From assembly GCA_029776255.1 (NCBI GenBank), contig JAKOTN010000033.1:116074-180073 (forward strand): a stretch of DNA of 64,000 nt. The letters are read 5' to 3'. The notes below the pieces were generated by a model that was given only the letters and a program-made list of their open reading frames with translations, searched no databases and was not told where the DNA came from. The DNA comes from Pseudomonadota bacterium. GTDB taxonomy: Bacteria > Pseudomonadota > Gammaproteobacteria > Burkholderiales > Rhodocyclaceae. Position 1 is the first letter of the stretch. Each line of letters opens with the position of its first letter. Shown piece after piece: positions 37,247 to 46,734 of this stretch. The position numbers and the translations under genes are program-made.

Positions 37247-37283
37247 TGAACACAGGATGAACCGGCTCTTCAGCACACGTTCA
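37247..37283. promoter_or_regulatory. Four phased TGAA/TTCA half-sites, candidate OmpR-family operator
   Basis: TGAA at 37247-37250 and 37258-37261, then TTCA at 37269-37272 and 37280-37283: each starts exactly 11 bp after the one before, and the right pair is the inverted complement of the left pair. The array lies in the 109-bp region between the divergent PepSY and SHP genes. Direct repeats with an 11-bp period are the usual target form of OmpR/PhoB-type regulators; two such pairs back to back would serve both directions. Binding is inferred. Confidence 0.55.
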
Positions 37284-37330
37284 AGGAGCCACGGGCAAAC
37301 TGGCATCCTCGGATCGTCAAGGAGCGCATC

Positions 37331-37747
37331 ATGAAACAAAACATCCTCGGCATGTTGGCGATCGCGCTCCTGGCATCAAGCGGCGCGCTCGCCGCCGCGC
37401 CGCGCGACGAGCTGTTCGCGGCTTACGCCGCCGAGGCTCGAAAAGCCGATCCGGCCTTCGCCGGCTTTTCGGCGGCGCGCGGCGACGCTTTTCATCGCCA
37501 ATCGTTCGCCGGCGGCAAGCCCGACACGCCGGCGTGCCGCGGCTGCCATGGCGACGATACCCGTCAGACGGGCCAGACACCGACCGGCAAACGCATCGCA
37601 CCGATGGCCGTCTCGCGCAGCCCCGAGCGTTATGGCGACCCGGCGAAAGTCGAAAAATGGTTCACACGCAATTGCCGCGAAGTGCTCGGCCGCGACTGCA
37701 GCGCACGGGAAAAGGGCGACTGGCTGACCTATGTCGTCGGCCGCTGA
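37331..37747 (+). CDS. SHP-type c-type cytochrome (DUF1924)
   Basis: A 138-residue periplasmic cytochrome: signal peptide about 1-22 and one haem site, C69-R-G-C72-H73. Two further Cys (C115, C123) could form the disulfide known in this family. It matches the DUF1924/sphaeroides haem protein group, high-spin cytochromes that bind O2 or NO with an Asn as distal ligand. After signal removal N114 is the only Asn in the protein, so it is the sole candidate for that ligand. AAGGAG lies upstream of the ATG. The next genes encode a diheme cytochrome and a membrane cytochrome b, the known SHP partner set. Confidence 0.85.
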   Translation: MKQNILGMLAIALLASSGALAAAPRDELFAAYAAEARKADPAFAGFSAARGDAFHRQSFAGGKPDTPACRGCHGDDTRQTGQTPTGKRIAPMAVSRSPERYGDPAKVEKWFTRNCREVLGRDCSAREKGDWLTYVVGR

Positions 37748-37788
37748 GCCAGGCATGGCCTGAACAAGATCTTCAACAGGAGAAAACG

Positions 37789-38292
37789 ATGACCCGCTTC
37801 ACGACGCCCCCTTCTCCCGCGCTGTTTCTCGGCCTGCTCGTCGCCGTGTTCTCGATACCGCTGCTCAAGAATGCGCAAGCCGGCGGCGGCCATACCTTCC
37901 CGCCGGTCATCGACCGCCTGGTCAAGGCGGAATGCGGCGCTTGCCATCTCGCTTTCCCTCCGTCGATGCTGCCCGCCGCGTCGTGGCGACGCCTGCTCGG
38001 CGATCTCCGGAACCACTTCGGCGACGACGCCAGTGTCGACGCGGGCACGGCGACCCGAATCGGCGATTATCTGGTCGCCAACGCCGGCGATAGCGGCGGC
38101 CAGCGCTACGGTTCCCGCCTGCTGCGCGGCGTGTCGACCGTCAACCCGCCGTTGCGGATCACCGAACTGCCCAAATGGCAACAGGAACACCGCAAGGTAT
38201 CGGAGCGGGAGTGGCGCCAGAAAAACGTGCGCGGCAAGGCGAATTGTCCTGCCTGCCACGCCGACGCCGAGCGCGGCCGATTCGACGATTGA
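37789..38292 (+). CDS. Diheme cytochrome c (DHC)
   Basis: A 167-residue periplasmic protein: signal peptide about 1-31 and two haem-binding sites, C49-G-A-C52-H53 and C153-P-A-C156-H157, one at each end of the mature chain. This spacing and the segment 'PPLRITELPKWQQEHRKV' fit the dihaem cytochrome c family that passes electrons to SHP. The start at 37789 has AGGAGA upstream. It sits between SHP and the membrane flavocytochrome, in line with an electron path membrane to DHC to SHP. Confidence 0.87.
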   Translation: MTRFTTPPSPALFLGLLVAVFSIPLLKNAQAGGGHTFPPVIDRLVKAECGACHLAFPPSMLPAASWRRLLGDLRNHFGDDASVDAGTATRIGDYLVANAGDSGGQRYGSRLLRGVSTVNPPLRITELPKWQQEHRKVSEREWRQKNVRGKANCPACHADAERGRFDD

Positions 38293-38422
38293 CGGCGACC
38301 GACGCGGGTTTGCCGCCCGGCCGACGACCGGGCGCCTAAAATACCCCTCATACGCGGACCGCCGCGCCGTTTCACCGTCAAGCGCAGGCTCGCCGCCCGT
38401 TCCTTTCGACTTTGAGAGTGAC

Positions 38423-39742
38423 ATGAAAACCGTTCTCGCTTCCCTGATCGCCATCGTCGTGCTGGCCTGGGCCCAAGGCGTGATTCTCGGCGCGCCGCTG
38501 ACCGGCGCCCCGTTGTGGATTCTCCGCCAGCACGGGCTGCATCTCAGCGGCCTGCTGGCCATCGCCATGCTGTCACTGGCAACACTGCTCGCCAGCCGCC
38601 CGCTGTGGCTCGAAGGGCCGCTCGGCGGCATGGACCGCATTTTCCGCACGCACAAGTGGGCCGGCATCCTGGCCGGGGTCTTTTCCGCCGCGCACTGGCT
38701 GATCGAACTCTCGGGCGGTCTGCTGAAAGCGACGATCGGTCGTCAGGGCCGCGTACCGAAGGAAAAACTCGCCGGCGCGCTCGACGGCCTGCAACATCTG
38801 GCCAAGGACATGGGCGAATGGGCGGTCTACGCCCTGCTGGCGATGCTGGCGATTGCCCTGTGGCAGCGCTTTCCGTATCGGCCGTGGCGCGTGCTGCACC
38901 GCGCGATGCCGGTGCTGTACCTAATGCTCGCCTTCCACACCGCGCTGCTGGCGCCGACGGCGTACTGGACGCAGCCGGCCGGCCTTCTGATCGCGGCCTT
39001 GCTTGCCGCCGGCGTGTACGGAAGCGTGCGGTCGCTGACCGGCCGCATCGGTCGCGCACGGCAGACGCCGGGCCAGATCGTCGCCATCGACCGCTCGTCG
39101 CCGGCGGTGCTCGGCGTGCGCCTGCGTCTCGAAAACGGCTGGCCAGGGCATCGGCCCGGGCAATTCGCGTTCGTCAGCTTCGAACGCGGCGAGGGACCGC
39201 ACCCGTTCACCATCGCCGGCACCGACCGTGGCGACCGTGAATTGCCGTTCCAGATCAAGGCGCTCGGCGATTACACCGCCACTCTCGGCCAGCGCCTTCA
39301 CGTCGGACAAGCGGTCACCGTCGAAGGACCTTACGGCCGCTTCGACATCGCGCGCCATGATCGGCAAGCCCGACAAATCTGGATTGCCGGCGGCATCGGC
39401 GTCACGCCCTTCCTGGCGTGGCTGGAGTCGTTGCAGGAAAATCCCGCCGACGCGCCGGCCGCCGAGCTGCATTACTGCACGCGCGACCGGGAAAACGATC
39501 CTTTCGCCGCCCGCTTGCGGACGCTCAGCGACAAGCTGCCCGGCATCCGCCTCCATGTGCATGGTTCGCGACAGGGTGAACACCTGCGCGCCGAACAGCT
39601 AACCGACAGCGAAGAGCGCTCGCGACCGGTCGAAATCTGGTTCTGCGGCCCGCAAGGCTTGGCCCAATCGCTGCGCGCCGGACTGCGGACCCGCTGGCGC
39701 GGTCGTCTGCGCTTTCATCAGGAAGCTTTCGCGATGCGTTAG
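38423..39742 (+). CDS. Membrane flavocytochrome b / ferric reductase-like protein
   Basis: A 439-residue protein. The N-terminal 210 residues hold about six membrane helices with spaced His residues for two haems ('RQHGLHLSGLLAIAML', 'HKWAGILAGVFSAAHWL'), a ferric-reductase-like domain. The C-terminal half is an FNR-type FAD/NAD(P)H module: 'GHRPGQFAFVSF', 'HPFTIAG', 'GPYGRFD', 'IAGGIGVTPFLAW' and 'EIWFCGPQG'. It would move electrons from NAD(P)H through the membrane to the periplasmic DHC and SHP. In some species the SHP-linked cytochrome b lacks the flavin part, so this fused form is notable. Confidence 0.87.
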   Translation: MKTVLASLIAIVVLAWAQGVILGAPLTGAPLWILRQHGLHLSGLLAIAMLSLATLLASRPLWLEGPLGGMDRIFRTHKWAGILAGVFSAAHWLIELSGGLLKATIGRQGRVPKEKLAGALDGLQHLAKDMGEWAVYALLAMLAIALWQRFPYRPWRVLHRAMPVLYLMLAFHTALLAPTAYWTQPAGLLIAALLAAGVYGSVRSLTGRIGRARQTPGQIVAIDRSSPAVLGVRLRLENGWPGHRPGQFAFVSFERGEGPHPFTIAGTDRGDRELPFQIKALGDYTATLGQRLHVGQAVTVEGPYGRFDIARHDRQARQIWIAGGIGVTPFLAWLESLQENPADAPAAELHYCTRDRENDPFAARLRTLSDKLPGIRLHVHGSRQGEHLRAEQLTDSEERSRPVEIWFCGPQGLAQSLRAGLRTRWRGRLRFHQEAFAMR

Positions 39743-39784
39743 CCTGCTCGGTCGAGGCCGTCGGACGCGCGCCCGACTTGGCCG

Positions 39785-40234
39785 TCAGGTGTGGTGTTTG
39801 TCAAGCCGGAGGTGGCCGCCCTTGACGCACAAGGCGCCACAGCCGCGGGCGTTGAAAAATACCGCCCAGGTCGGCTGCCCCTGGTATTGACCGAAAGTCA
39901 GCAGCCATTGATTGTTGGAGAGTTCCAGATACAGTTCGGGCAATCGCCCCAGGACCTGCGCATCGACCACCGTCGTGCCGACAAGGCCCTTGGCGATGGC
40001 TTCGCAACGGGTTTTCGCGTCGCCGCTGCCGCAAATGATCGAACGCGGCTTTTCAATTCGCCATCCGAAGTCGGCCATGACCGTCACGGTACCTTTCGGA
40101 TTGCCCGGCGAACCATCCTGCAAACGGCTTTCGGAGAGAGGACCGAGTTCGAGAAACAGCGCCGAGCCGTGACCGAACCAGACGTGCGAAATCGGCATGC
40201 CAACAAGTGAGTCAAGTGAAAGCTGCATCGCCAT
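39785..40234 (-). CDS. Conserved-looking protein of unknown function
   Basis: A 149-residue soluble protein with no signal peptide or membrane helix. It is beta-rich, with 'GTVTVMADFGWRIEKPRSI', 'ELYLELSNNQWLLTFGQYQG', 'PTWAVFF' and 'GALCVKGGHL'. The layout recalls small proteins of the DUF6188/immunity-like kind, but I do not name a family. ATG 40234 has GAGGA at good spacing. It stands alone between two well-known operons, its upstream DNA is distinctly AT-rich, and a 7-bp hairpin sits just before the start; together this suggests recent acquisition. Confidence 0.6.
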   Translation of the reverse strand: MAMQLSLDSLVGMPISHVWFGHGSALFLELGPLSESRLQDGSPGNPKGTVTVMADFGWRIEKPRSIICGSGDAKTRCEAIAKGLVGTTVVDAQVLGRLPELYLELSNNQWLLTFGQYQGQPTWAVFFNARGCGALCVKGGHLRLDKHHT

Positions 40235-40607
40235 CAAATAAAATCCTCAATAAAATCGCCGTCGAGTAGCGATTTCATGAATTATTGTTTTTGTCCTGCG
40301 CGCCGACGGTGTTTTCCGGGACGGCAAGTCACCTTCTTTCCATTCATTACATTAAAAAATTCTCATTGCGCCACGATATTCCACGTTCGACACATGGAGA
40401 ATGCGAAGACCATATATAGCCTCGTCAACGCGGCATCCGCCATAAAATCTTCTTAAACCGTATATTAAGCCACGTGATGGCGATTTAGAAGATCCGGCGC
40501 GGCGATTTTGGCGATTAGCCAGGAAACGCCACGACAATAACGCGGACGACATTTGTCAACCCACGGACAAAATAACAGACCGCCGCGGTTTTTCCGGGGT
40601 GACGACT
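40235..40607. other. AT-rich gene-free gap
   Basis: This 373-bp stretch between the unknown gene and tamB is visibly richer in A+T than its surroundings. No credible gene is seen; short open frames have no family look or ribosome-binding site. AAATCGC (40253-40259) and GCGATTT (40269-40275) form a 7-bp hairpin 19 bases upstream of the unknown gene's start, followed on the minus strand by an A/T-rich run. Confidence 0.45.
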
Positions 40608-43600
40608 TCAGCGCCCAAAGCGGTAATTCCATAGCACATCGAGCGCATTCTCGGAACCGGCACGCCCGATCAGCGAGAGATTGCGACTGAGATTGACGGT
40701 CAACTTGACGACGCTGCCGGCGGTGGTCAGCGACTGTTCGTAGCTGACTTGCATGTTCGACGACAAGTGCTTGCCAACGCTGACGATCTGGCCGGTGGCG
40801 GTATCGGTGGCGCCGAAACCGGCGTTGCCGACGACACGGCTGGTCTGGCGACGGCCGGTGCCGTCGAGCGTGCCGCTGGCAATGGAAAATTCGTCGATGC
40901 CGAGACCGCGCTGCACGGCTTTCAGCGGTCCGCCGTCCTGACCGCCGAGCAGGGTCTGCGCGGCGGCGAGCAGTACCGCCGTTTCGCGACCTCCCTGCTG
41001 CTCCGGCGAATGGCCAAGCACCAGCCAGGAGAGTTTCTCGGCGTCCGGCACCTCCGGGTCCGAAACCAGACGGACGGTCGGCCGCCGGACGGTGCCAGTC
41101 ACCTCGACGCCGGCTTCGACCGGCAGATTGCCGCGCACCGCGCGGATATTGAGACCGGGGTTGTCCATCAGCCCTTGAAAAGTGAGAATGCCGCGCTCGA
41201 TGTCGAGTTGCTGGCCATAGGCGTCGAAGCGCCCGCCGACGGTGCGGATCGCGCCGGTCACTCGCGGCAGGCCGCCGCCTTCGGAGCGCATCTTGACGGC
41301 GCCCGCGAGCCGGCTGTCGACGCCGGCGCCGTGAAAGAGGAAATGCCGGCCGAGGTCCGCGTCCAGATTGAGCGCCAGCAGGCGCGCCGGCGCCTTGTCG
41401 CGGTCGCCAGCCCGCTTGATCGTCACGTCGTCGGACAATTGCGGCGCGCCGCTCTTCAGCAGTTCCCAATAGCCGGCGTCGAGCCGGAAGCGGCCGAGGA
41501 TATCGAGCAGACGTTCGCCGAGTTTCACCTGCGCGTCGCCGGAAACGAGCAGCCACTGATCCGGGCGCTGCGATACGCCGACGCGCTCGGCGCGCACGCT
41601 CAGCGCCCCGCCGCCGCTGCCGATTTGTAATTCGCCGCTGGCGTCCAGGCGACCCGGCGTGCCGGTCAACGCGGCGACATCGATGCCCGGCGCCAGTTTG
41701 AGGGCGCGCGGCATCGGCTGCAAATCGCTCTCGAATCGTAACGCCTTGAGAATCAGGCGAATGTCGCCGGGCTTGTCGCCAGCCAGTTGCAAGAACAGCG
41801 TACCGCGCTCCAGGCGCATGCCCTGGTCGAGCGCACGCACCGCCAGGTTGTCGCCACGCCATTCGCCGGCCAGACGCGGCTGCGCCGGCGTGCCGGCGAG
41901 CGACAGTTCGCCGCGCAGACGACCACCCAACCGCCAGCCCTCGCCGATCACGGGGCCGGCCCACGCCAGATCGGGCGCGTTCAGGCGCAAACGCCCGCGC
42001 CATGGCGACAACCGGTCGATGAAACCATCCAGCGAGGCCTTGGCGTTCAACTCGCCGCCGATCTCGCCCAACCGTTTGCCGCGCAACGTCAGTTGGCCGT
42101 CGAATCGGCCGTCCTGGGCCGTGACGGACATCGCGCAGTCCTCCAGACCCAGCGGCAGGTCGCCGATCAGCAGGTCACCGCCTTCACGCCACAGCCGCAA
42201 GCGCCCGCTGGGCAAGGACCCGCGCGCGACGCCCGCCCGGTCTCCGCCAATCTCCCACTCACCGCCGAGGCGCAGGGCCTCGCCGCGGTCCCGCAAGGAC
42301 GCCAGCGCCGCCGGCGGGGCCGTGGCGACCGAGGCGGTTGAGGTGGTTGACAATTCGGTCAGCAGCGCCAGCAATGGCAGGCCGCGCCAGCGCCCGGCGC
42401 TCCGCCAGCGCTGGCCGTCGTAACGCAGGCGATCGAGTTGCAGCGACCAGCCGGCGCCCGATACTTCGGCCGGACCGGCCTCGACGCTGGCGGCGCCGAG
42501 GCGTAGCGGCGTCGCCGCTGTCAGGCGTAAAATCGATGGCGGCTTGCCGCCCGGCGCGGCGACGCTCAATTCGGCGAGCGTGCCGGCCCACGCCATGGCC
42601 GCGTCGGACGCGGCGGCGGAAAAACCGCCTTGCAGCGCCAGACGCAACTCGCGTTCGCGAGGCAGACCGATCCGGGCTTGCAGACCGTGCCGGGCGCGAA
42701 CGCCGTCGGCATCGATCGCCACCTCGCGCACCGTGCCGCCGGGAAAATCGAAGACATCGAGCCGGATCTGCCCGCTCAGCGGCCCCTGCTCGCCTTCGCC
42801 CAGGCGTGCCCGCACGACAAGACCGCGCAGTTCGCCGGCGCCGGCCAGCGCCAGCCGCGTCGACCGCAGATCGGCGCTAAGTTCCGGCGCCTTGACGCTG
42901 CCGGCAAGCAGCAGACTGCCGGCCAGATCACCGGCAATGGTCGGCAATCCCAGCGACGCCAGCCGAGGCGCGGCGACGGTGACCGTCAGCCGGTCGCCCG
43001 GCGCGCCGAAAGCGCCTTTCGCCGACACGCGGTTGCCGGCGGCGTCAAGGTCGAGATCGGCCTTGCGGACGCGCGCGCCGCTCAGTTCGACGTCACCGCC
43101 GCCGGTCAGCGGTTCGCCGCCGAGACGGCTGTCGCGCAAACGGAAATGCAACGCCAATGCCAGTTCCGGCGCGCGCTGGCCTCGCACCGCGAACTCAGCG
43201 TTGAGCCGTGCCGCCGGCAAGCGGGCAAAACGGCTGGGGTCGACATTTTCCAGCACACCGCGAAGGGCGAACTCGCCGGATATCGCGCCAGCGCCGCGTT
43301 TTTCGCCGGATAGCGCGCCAGGACCGCTTTCACCGACGCTTGCGCCGCCATTTTCGCCGCCGCTCAGCGCCAGCCGGCCACTGACATCGAGCCGCGCATC
43401 GGCGGCACGCGCGCGCAAGGTGTCCACCACCACTTCGAGCGGATCGATACGCAGCCGGGCGACGACGGCGAACCGTGGATCGCGCAGATCGAGATCCAGC
43501 GACTGCCGGTGCGCACCGAGACGGGCGCGCAGCGGACCGCCCAGTTGCGTGCGCCGCAGTCCGCCGTGGAGTGCCAGCGCATCGAGGGCGCTGGCCGACA

Positions 43601-44789
43601 GATCGAGCGCCAGTTCCCCGTCGCGCAGCGCGCCGCCGCCGCGCAGACGGCCACCGCCGGCCAGCGCCGCGTCCACGGCGCTGAGTTGCAAGACCTCGCC
43701 GTTCAAGCGCAGATCGGCGCGCAGCGATTCCAGCGGCAACCGCTGCCGGTCCACGGCGCCGGCCAGCCGGTTGCGCAGCGTCAACCGCCCCGCCAGCGCC
43801 GCCGCGCCGTCGCCGGCGATCCCCCCCACGCCCGCCGGCCGCAGTTCGGCGAGCAAGTCGAGGTTCGCCGTCGGCGCGCCGGCGACCCACGCCGCCGGAT
43901 CGACCCCGCTGAGCGTGATCGACGCCTCGCCCAGCGGCTGCGGCGCCAGAGGCAGAACGCGTGCCCGCAACTCGCCGGCAAAATTTTCGCCGCTCTTGCC
44001 TTGCAGCGCGCGCGCCCGCCCTTGCACCTCGAATGCGGCCAGCGTGCCGTCGGCCGCCAGATCGAAGGCCAGCGGTCGCCCGGCGGCGACGCCTTCGACC
44101 GTCGCCGTCGCCCGCAACGCGAACGGTTGGTCGGCGGCCAGCGTCAGATCGCCCGTGATCGCGACGCCGCCGACGCGGGCCTGCAATTCGGACAGCCGGT
44201 GCCGCGCGCCGTCGCTGTCCAGGCGCGCGTGCAGGGCGTCGGCCAGGCTCGCCGCGGTACCGTCCGGCCGCGCGTGGTCGGCCAGTTCCAGGCGCCCGAC
44301 GCCTATCTGCTCGATAGCCACCGTCAGCGGCAAACGCAGACTTTCGGGCAGCGACGGCGGCGCGTTGTCGCCTCGCTTGGCGATGCGCACGGTCTCGGCC
44401 GTCAGATGCGCGATGGCCAGATGTCCGCGCCACAACTCCGCCGGACGCCACCCGATCCGCACGCCGGTCAGACGCAGATCCAGCGTCTCGCTGCGCCAGC
44501 GCACGGCGGGAAGCGTCAGTTCGTCGCGCAAGCGGCCGGCGGGTTCGTCGATGCGCAATTGCCCGCCGCTCAGTTCCTCGCCGACGCGGCCGATCAGCCG
44601 CAAGCCGTCCTCGGTGGCCGACAGCCAGAGCACGCCGCCCGCCACGGCCAGCATGACCGCCACGACCCAGGCGGCGAACAGCGCCCACCGGCGGCGGCGC
44701 GACGGAATTGCCGGCGGCGGCGCGGCGGCCGAATCGCCGGCCGCGGCGGCGCTGTCTTCACCCGGCAGCGGCGCGGACGGGTCGCTCAA
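40608..44789 (-). CDS. tamB: Translocation and assembly module subunit TamB
   Basis: A 1393-residue inner-membrane-anchored protein: one helix about 35-58, then a long periplasmic beta-rich body of the AsmA/TamB type, ending with the TamB C-terminal domain ('GRFDAYGQQLDIERGILTFQ', 'VEAGVEVTGTVRRPTVRLVS', 'EKLSWLVLGHSPEQQGG'). TamB bridges the periplasm and works with TamA in lipid transport and assembly of some outer-membrane proteins. The start is probably TTG 44789, overlapping the tamA stop (TTGA); no ATG or GTG gives a sensible N-terminus. Length and order are normal. Confidence 0.9.
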   Translation of the reverse strand: MSDPSAPLPGEDSAAAAGDSAAAPPPAIPSRRRRWALFAAWVVAVMLAVAGGVLWLSATEDGLRLIGRVGEELSGGQLRIDEPAGRLRDELTLPAVRWRSETLDLRLTGVRIGWRPAELWRGHLAIAHLTAETVRIAKRGDNAPPSLPESLRLPLTVAIEQIGVGRLELADHARPDGTAASLADALHARLDSDGARHRLSELQARVGGVAITGDLTLAADQPFALRATATVEGVAAGRPLAFDLAADGTLAAFEVQGRARALQGKSGENFAGELRARVLPLAPQPLGEASITLSGVDPAAWVAGAPTANLDLLAELRPAGVGGIAGDGAAALAGRLTLRNRLAGAVDRQRLPLESLRADLRLNGEVLQLSAVDAALAGGGRLRGGGALRDGELALDLSASALDALALHGGLRRTQLGGPLRARLGAHRQSLDLDLRDPRFAVVARLRIDPLEVVVDTLRARAADARLDVSGRLALSGGENGGASVGESGPGALSGEKRGAGAISGEFALRGVLENVDPSRFARLPAARLNAEFAVRGQRAPELALALHFRLRDSRLGGEPLTGGGDVELSGARVRKADLDLDAAGNRVSAKGAFGAPGDRLTVTVAAPRLASLGLPTIAGDLAGSLLLAGSVKAPELSADLRSTRLALAGAGELRGLVVRARLGEGEQGPLSGQIRLDVFDFPGGTVREVAIDADGVRARHGLQARIGLPRERELRLALQGGFSAAASDAAMAWAGTLAELSVAAPGGKPPSILRLTAATPLRLGAASVEAGPAEVSGAGWSLQLDRLRYDGQRWRSAGRWRGLPLLALLTELSTTSTASVATAPPAALASLRDRGEALRLGGEWEIGGDRAGVARGSLPSGRLRLWREGGDLLIGDLPLGLEDCAMSVTAQDGRFDGQLTLRGKRLGEIGGELNAKASLDGFIDRLSPWRGRLRLNAPDLAWAGPVIGEGWRLGGRLRGELSLAGTPAQPRLAGEWRGDNLAVRALDQGMRLERGTLFLQLAGDKPGDIRLILKALRFESDLQPMPRALKLAPGIDVAALTGTPGRLDASGELQIGSGGGALSVRAERVGVSQRPDQWLLVSGDAQVKLGERLLDILGRFRLDAGYWELLKSGAPQLSDDVTIKRAGDRDKAPARLLALNLDADLGRHFLFHGAGVDSRLAGAVKMRSEGGGLPRVTGAIRTVGGRFDAYGQQLDIERGILTFQGLMDNPGLNIRAVRGNLPVEAGVEVTGTVRRPTVRLVSDPEVPDAEKLSWLVLGHSPEQQGGRETAVLLAAAQTLLGGQDGGPLKAVQRGLGIDEFSIASGTLDGTGRRQTSRVVGNAGFGATDTATGQIVSVGKHLSSNMQVSYEQSLTTAGSVVKLTVNLSRNLSLIGRAGSENALDVLWNYRFGR

Positions 44790-46516
44790 AACGGCACCGC
44801 CAGGGAAAATTCGAGTCGCCAGTTGCCATCGCGCTGCCCGTGGGCGAGATCGACGCCCAGTGGTCCGGCCGGACTTTTCCAGCGCGCGCCGACGCCGTAG
44901 CCGAGCACCGGATTCAACGCGCCGCGATCGTCGACGGCGTTGCCGGCGTCGACGAACGCCGCCGCGCCCCAGGTGTTGTCGAACCAATGGGTGTATTCGC
45001 CGCTGGCGGTCGCCAGATAGCGTCCGCCGAGGGTCGCCGCGCCTTGCCGCACGCCAAGGCTTTGATAGGCATAGCCGCGCACCGAGTTGCCACCGCCGGC
45101 GCGGAACAGGAAATCCTGCGGAATGCCTCGCGACGAACGCGCGAAAGTGGCGCCCAATTCGGCGCGGAATAGCAGCGCATCCTTGGCGCCGAGCGGCACG
45201 CCCTGGCTGTAGCGGAAATAGGCGCGCAGAAAATTCTGGTCCGACAGCAGTGGCTTGCCGCCGCCGCCCAACTGAAACTGAAGCGACGTGCCGTCGGCCG
45301 GGTCGAGCGGGTCCCTGGCACTACGCCAGGTCCAGCCGATCTGGGCGGTCAACGCGCGATTGGTCGTCGCCGAGGCGCCTTGCGGCGATTGCCGCTCCTG
45401 CTGCCAGGCGATCCCCAGATGCTGTTCGACGCTGCCGTTCTGCCGCGTGCGCGTCGCGCCGAGGGCGAAGCGGGCGATGCCCAGGCCCTGGATATCCGAA
45501 TTCTCCAGCGCCATGCCCGCGCCCTGACGCAGTCCTTTCTCGGCCGGCGGCAGGAAGATGTCGGCGAACGCCGTCTGACGCACCTGTTCGAGGCGCATGC
45601 CGGTCTGCAACTCCCAGGCGCGCCCGAAAAGATCGGTATCGCGGAAAGTGCCCTCGACGCGCGCGCCGGTATTGCTGCTGTAGCCGCCGCCGAAAGACAA
45701 CTGGAAAGGCTGCCGCTCGCGCACCAGCACGCGCACCGGCGCCGTCACCCAGCCGTCGGCGTCGGCGACCTCGGCGCGGTCGTCGGCTTGATCGTCCCGT
45801 TCCAGCGTCACGCTCACCGAGGAGAAATAAGGCGTGCCCTGCAACGCCGTCTGCAAGGCCAGCAGGCGATCCTCGCGGTAAGCGTCGCCGGTTCTGACGC
45901 TGTCGTTCAGGCGCGCGATGAATGCCGCCGAGTAGCGTTGCTGGCCCTCGATCTTGAGTTCGCCGAAACGGTAACGCGGCCCGGCGTCGGCCCGCACCGA
46001 CAGATCGACCCGCCGCGCCTCGGGTTCGACATCGGCGCGGGTGGCGTGCAGACGGGCGCCGGCGTGCTCGACGGCCAGCAGTTCGGCAAGCAAGGCTTGT
46101 TTGGCCTCGTCCCAGGCGGCCTGCCGGAAAGGCTGGCCGCTCTTCAGCGTCCAGGCGTCGATCAGCGCCTGCCGCCGAGCGGGCGCGATCGCGCCGTCGA
46201 TGGCGATCTCGACCGTGCCGATCAGCGCGCGTGGCCCCGGATCGACTTCGAGCACCCGTTCGCCGCCTTCCTGGCGCAGGGCGACGCGCGGTGAAAAATA
46301 ACCTTCGGTGGCCAGCAGCTTGGCGGCATCGCGCTGCACCTTGCGCTCGGCGGTGAGCCGCGCCGGCTCGTCGGCGGCGGAAGCCAGTTCGCCGAGATCG
46401 AGAAAACGGATCAGCAAGGCGCGGACCTCCGCCGGCGCGCGCAGTTGCGGCGCGGCGGCCAGCGAGGCGAGCGGCAAGGCCAGCAGCAAGGCGGCAATGG
46501 AAAAACGTCTGGTCAT
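44786..46516 (-). CDS. tamA: Autotransporter assembly factor TamA
   Basis: A 576-residue outer-membrane protein: signal peptide about 1-21, three POTRA domains (about 25-265) and a 16-stranded Omp85 barrel. The family motif appears as 'FLFRAGGGNSVRGYAYQSLG', and the chain ends in 'EFSLAVPF' with a terminal Phe as expected for BAM substrates. It partners TamB, encoded just downstream with overlapping stop and start. It is divergent from the FMN reductase gene across 218 bp. Confidence 0.92.
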   Translation of the reverse strand: MTRRFSIAALLLALPLASLAAAPQLRAPAEVRALLIRFLDLGELASAADEPARLTAERKVQRDAAKLLATEGYFSPRVALRQEGGERVLEVDPGPRALIGTVEIAIDGAIAPARRQALIDAWTLKSGQPFRQAAWDEAKQALLAELLAVEHAGARLHATRADVEPEARRVDLSVRADAGPRYRFGELKIEGQQRYSAAFIARLNDSVRTGDAYREDRLLALQTALQGTPYFSSVSVTLERDDQADDRAEVADADGWVTAPVRVLVRERQPFQLSFGGGYSSNTGARVEGTFRDTDLFGRAWELQTGMRLEQVRQTAFADIFLPPAEKGLRQGAGMALENSDIQGLGIARFALGATRTRQNGSVEQHLGIAWQQERQSPQGASATTNRALTAQIGWTWRSARDPLDPADGTSLQFQLGGGGKPLLSDQNFLRAYFRYSQGVPLGAKDALLFRAELGATFARSSRGIPQDFLFRAGGGNSVRGYAYQSLGVRQGAATLGGRYLATASGEYTHWFDNTWGAAAFVDAGNAVDDRGALNPVLGYGVGARWKSPAGPLGVDLAHGQRDGNWRLEFSLAVPF

Positions 46517-46734
46517 CGGTGGGATCGGTCAACAACGCCCCAAGGCGGCAGGCATAGGATAAACCCTTTGAAAACGCCGTGCCGCGCCGGCCACCGGAAT
46601 TTCCGGGAACCGCTGGCCCCGGCGCCCGCGATGCCCGGCGCACGGCGCGCGTGCTATCTTTTGCTCCCCGCGCCAACCCATTGCGTCAGGCACCGAAAAA
46701 TCGCCACGCCCACCACCCGACAGGAGAAAACATC

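Noticed and set aside
40352..40552. 66-codon minus-strand frame in the AT-rich gap
   Set aside because: No ribosome-binding site, no domain pattern; it looks like a chance frame.
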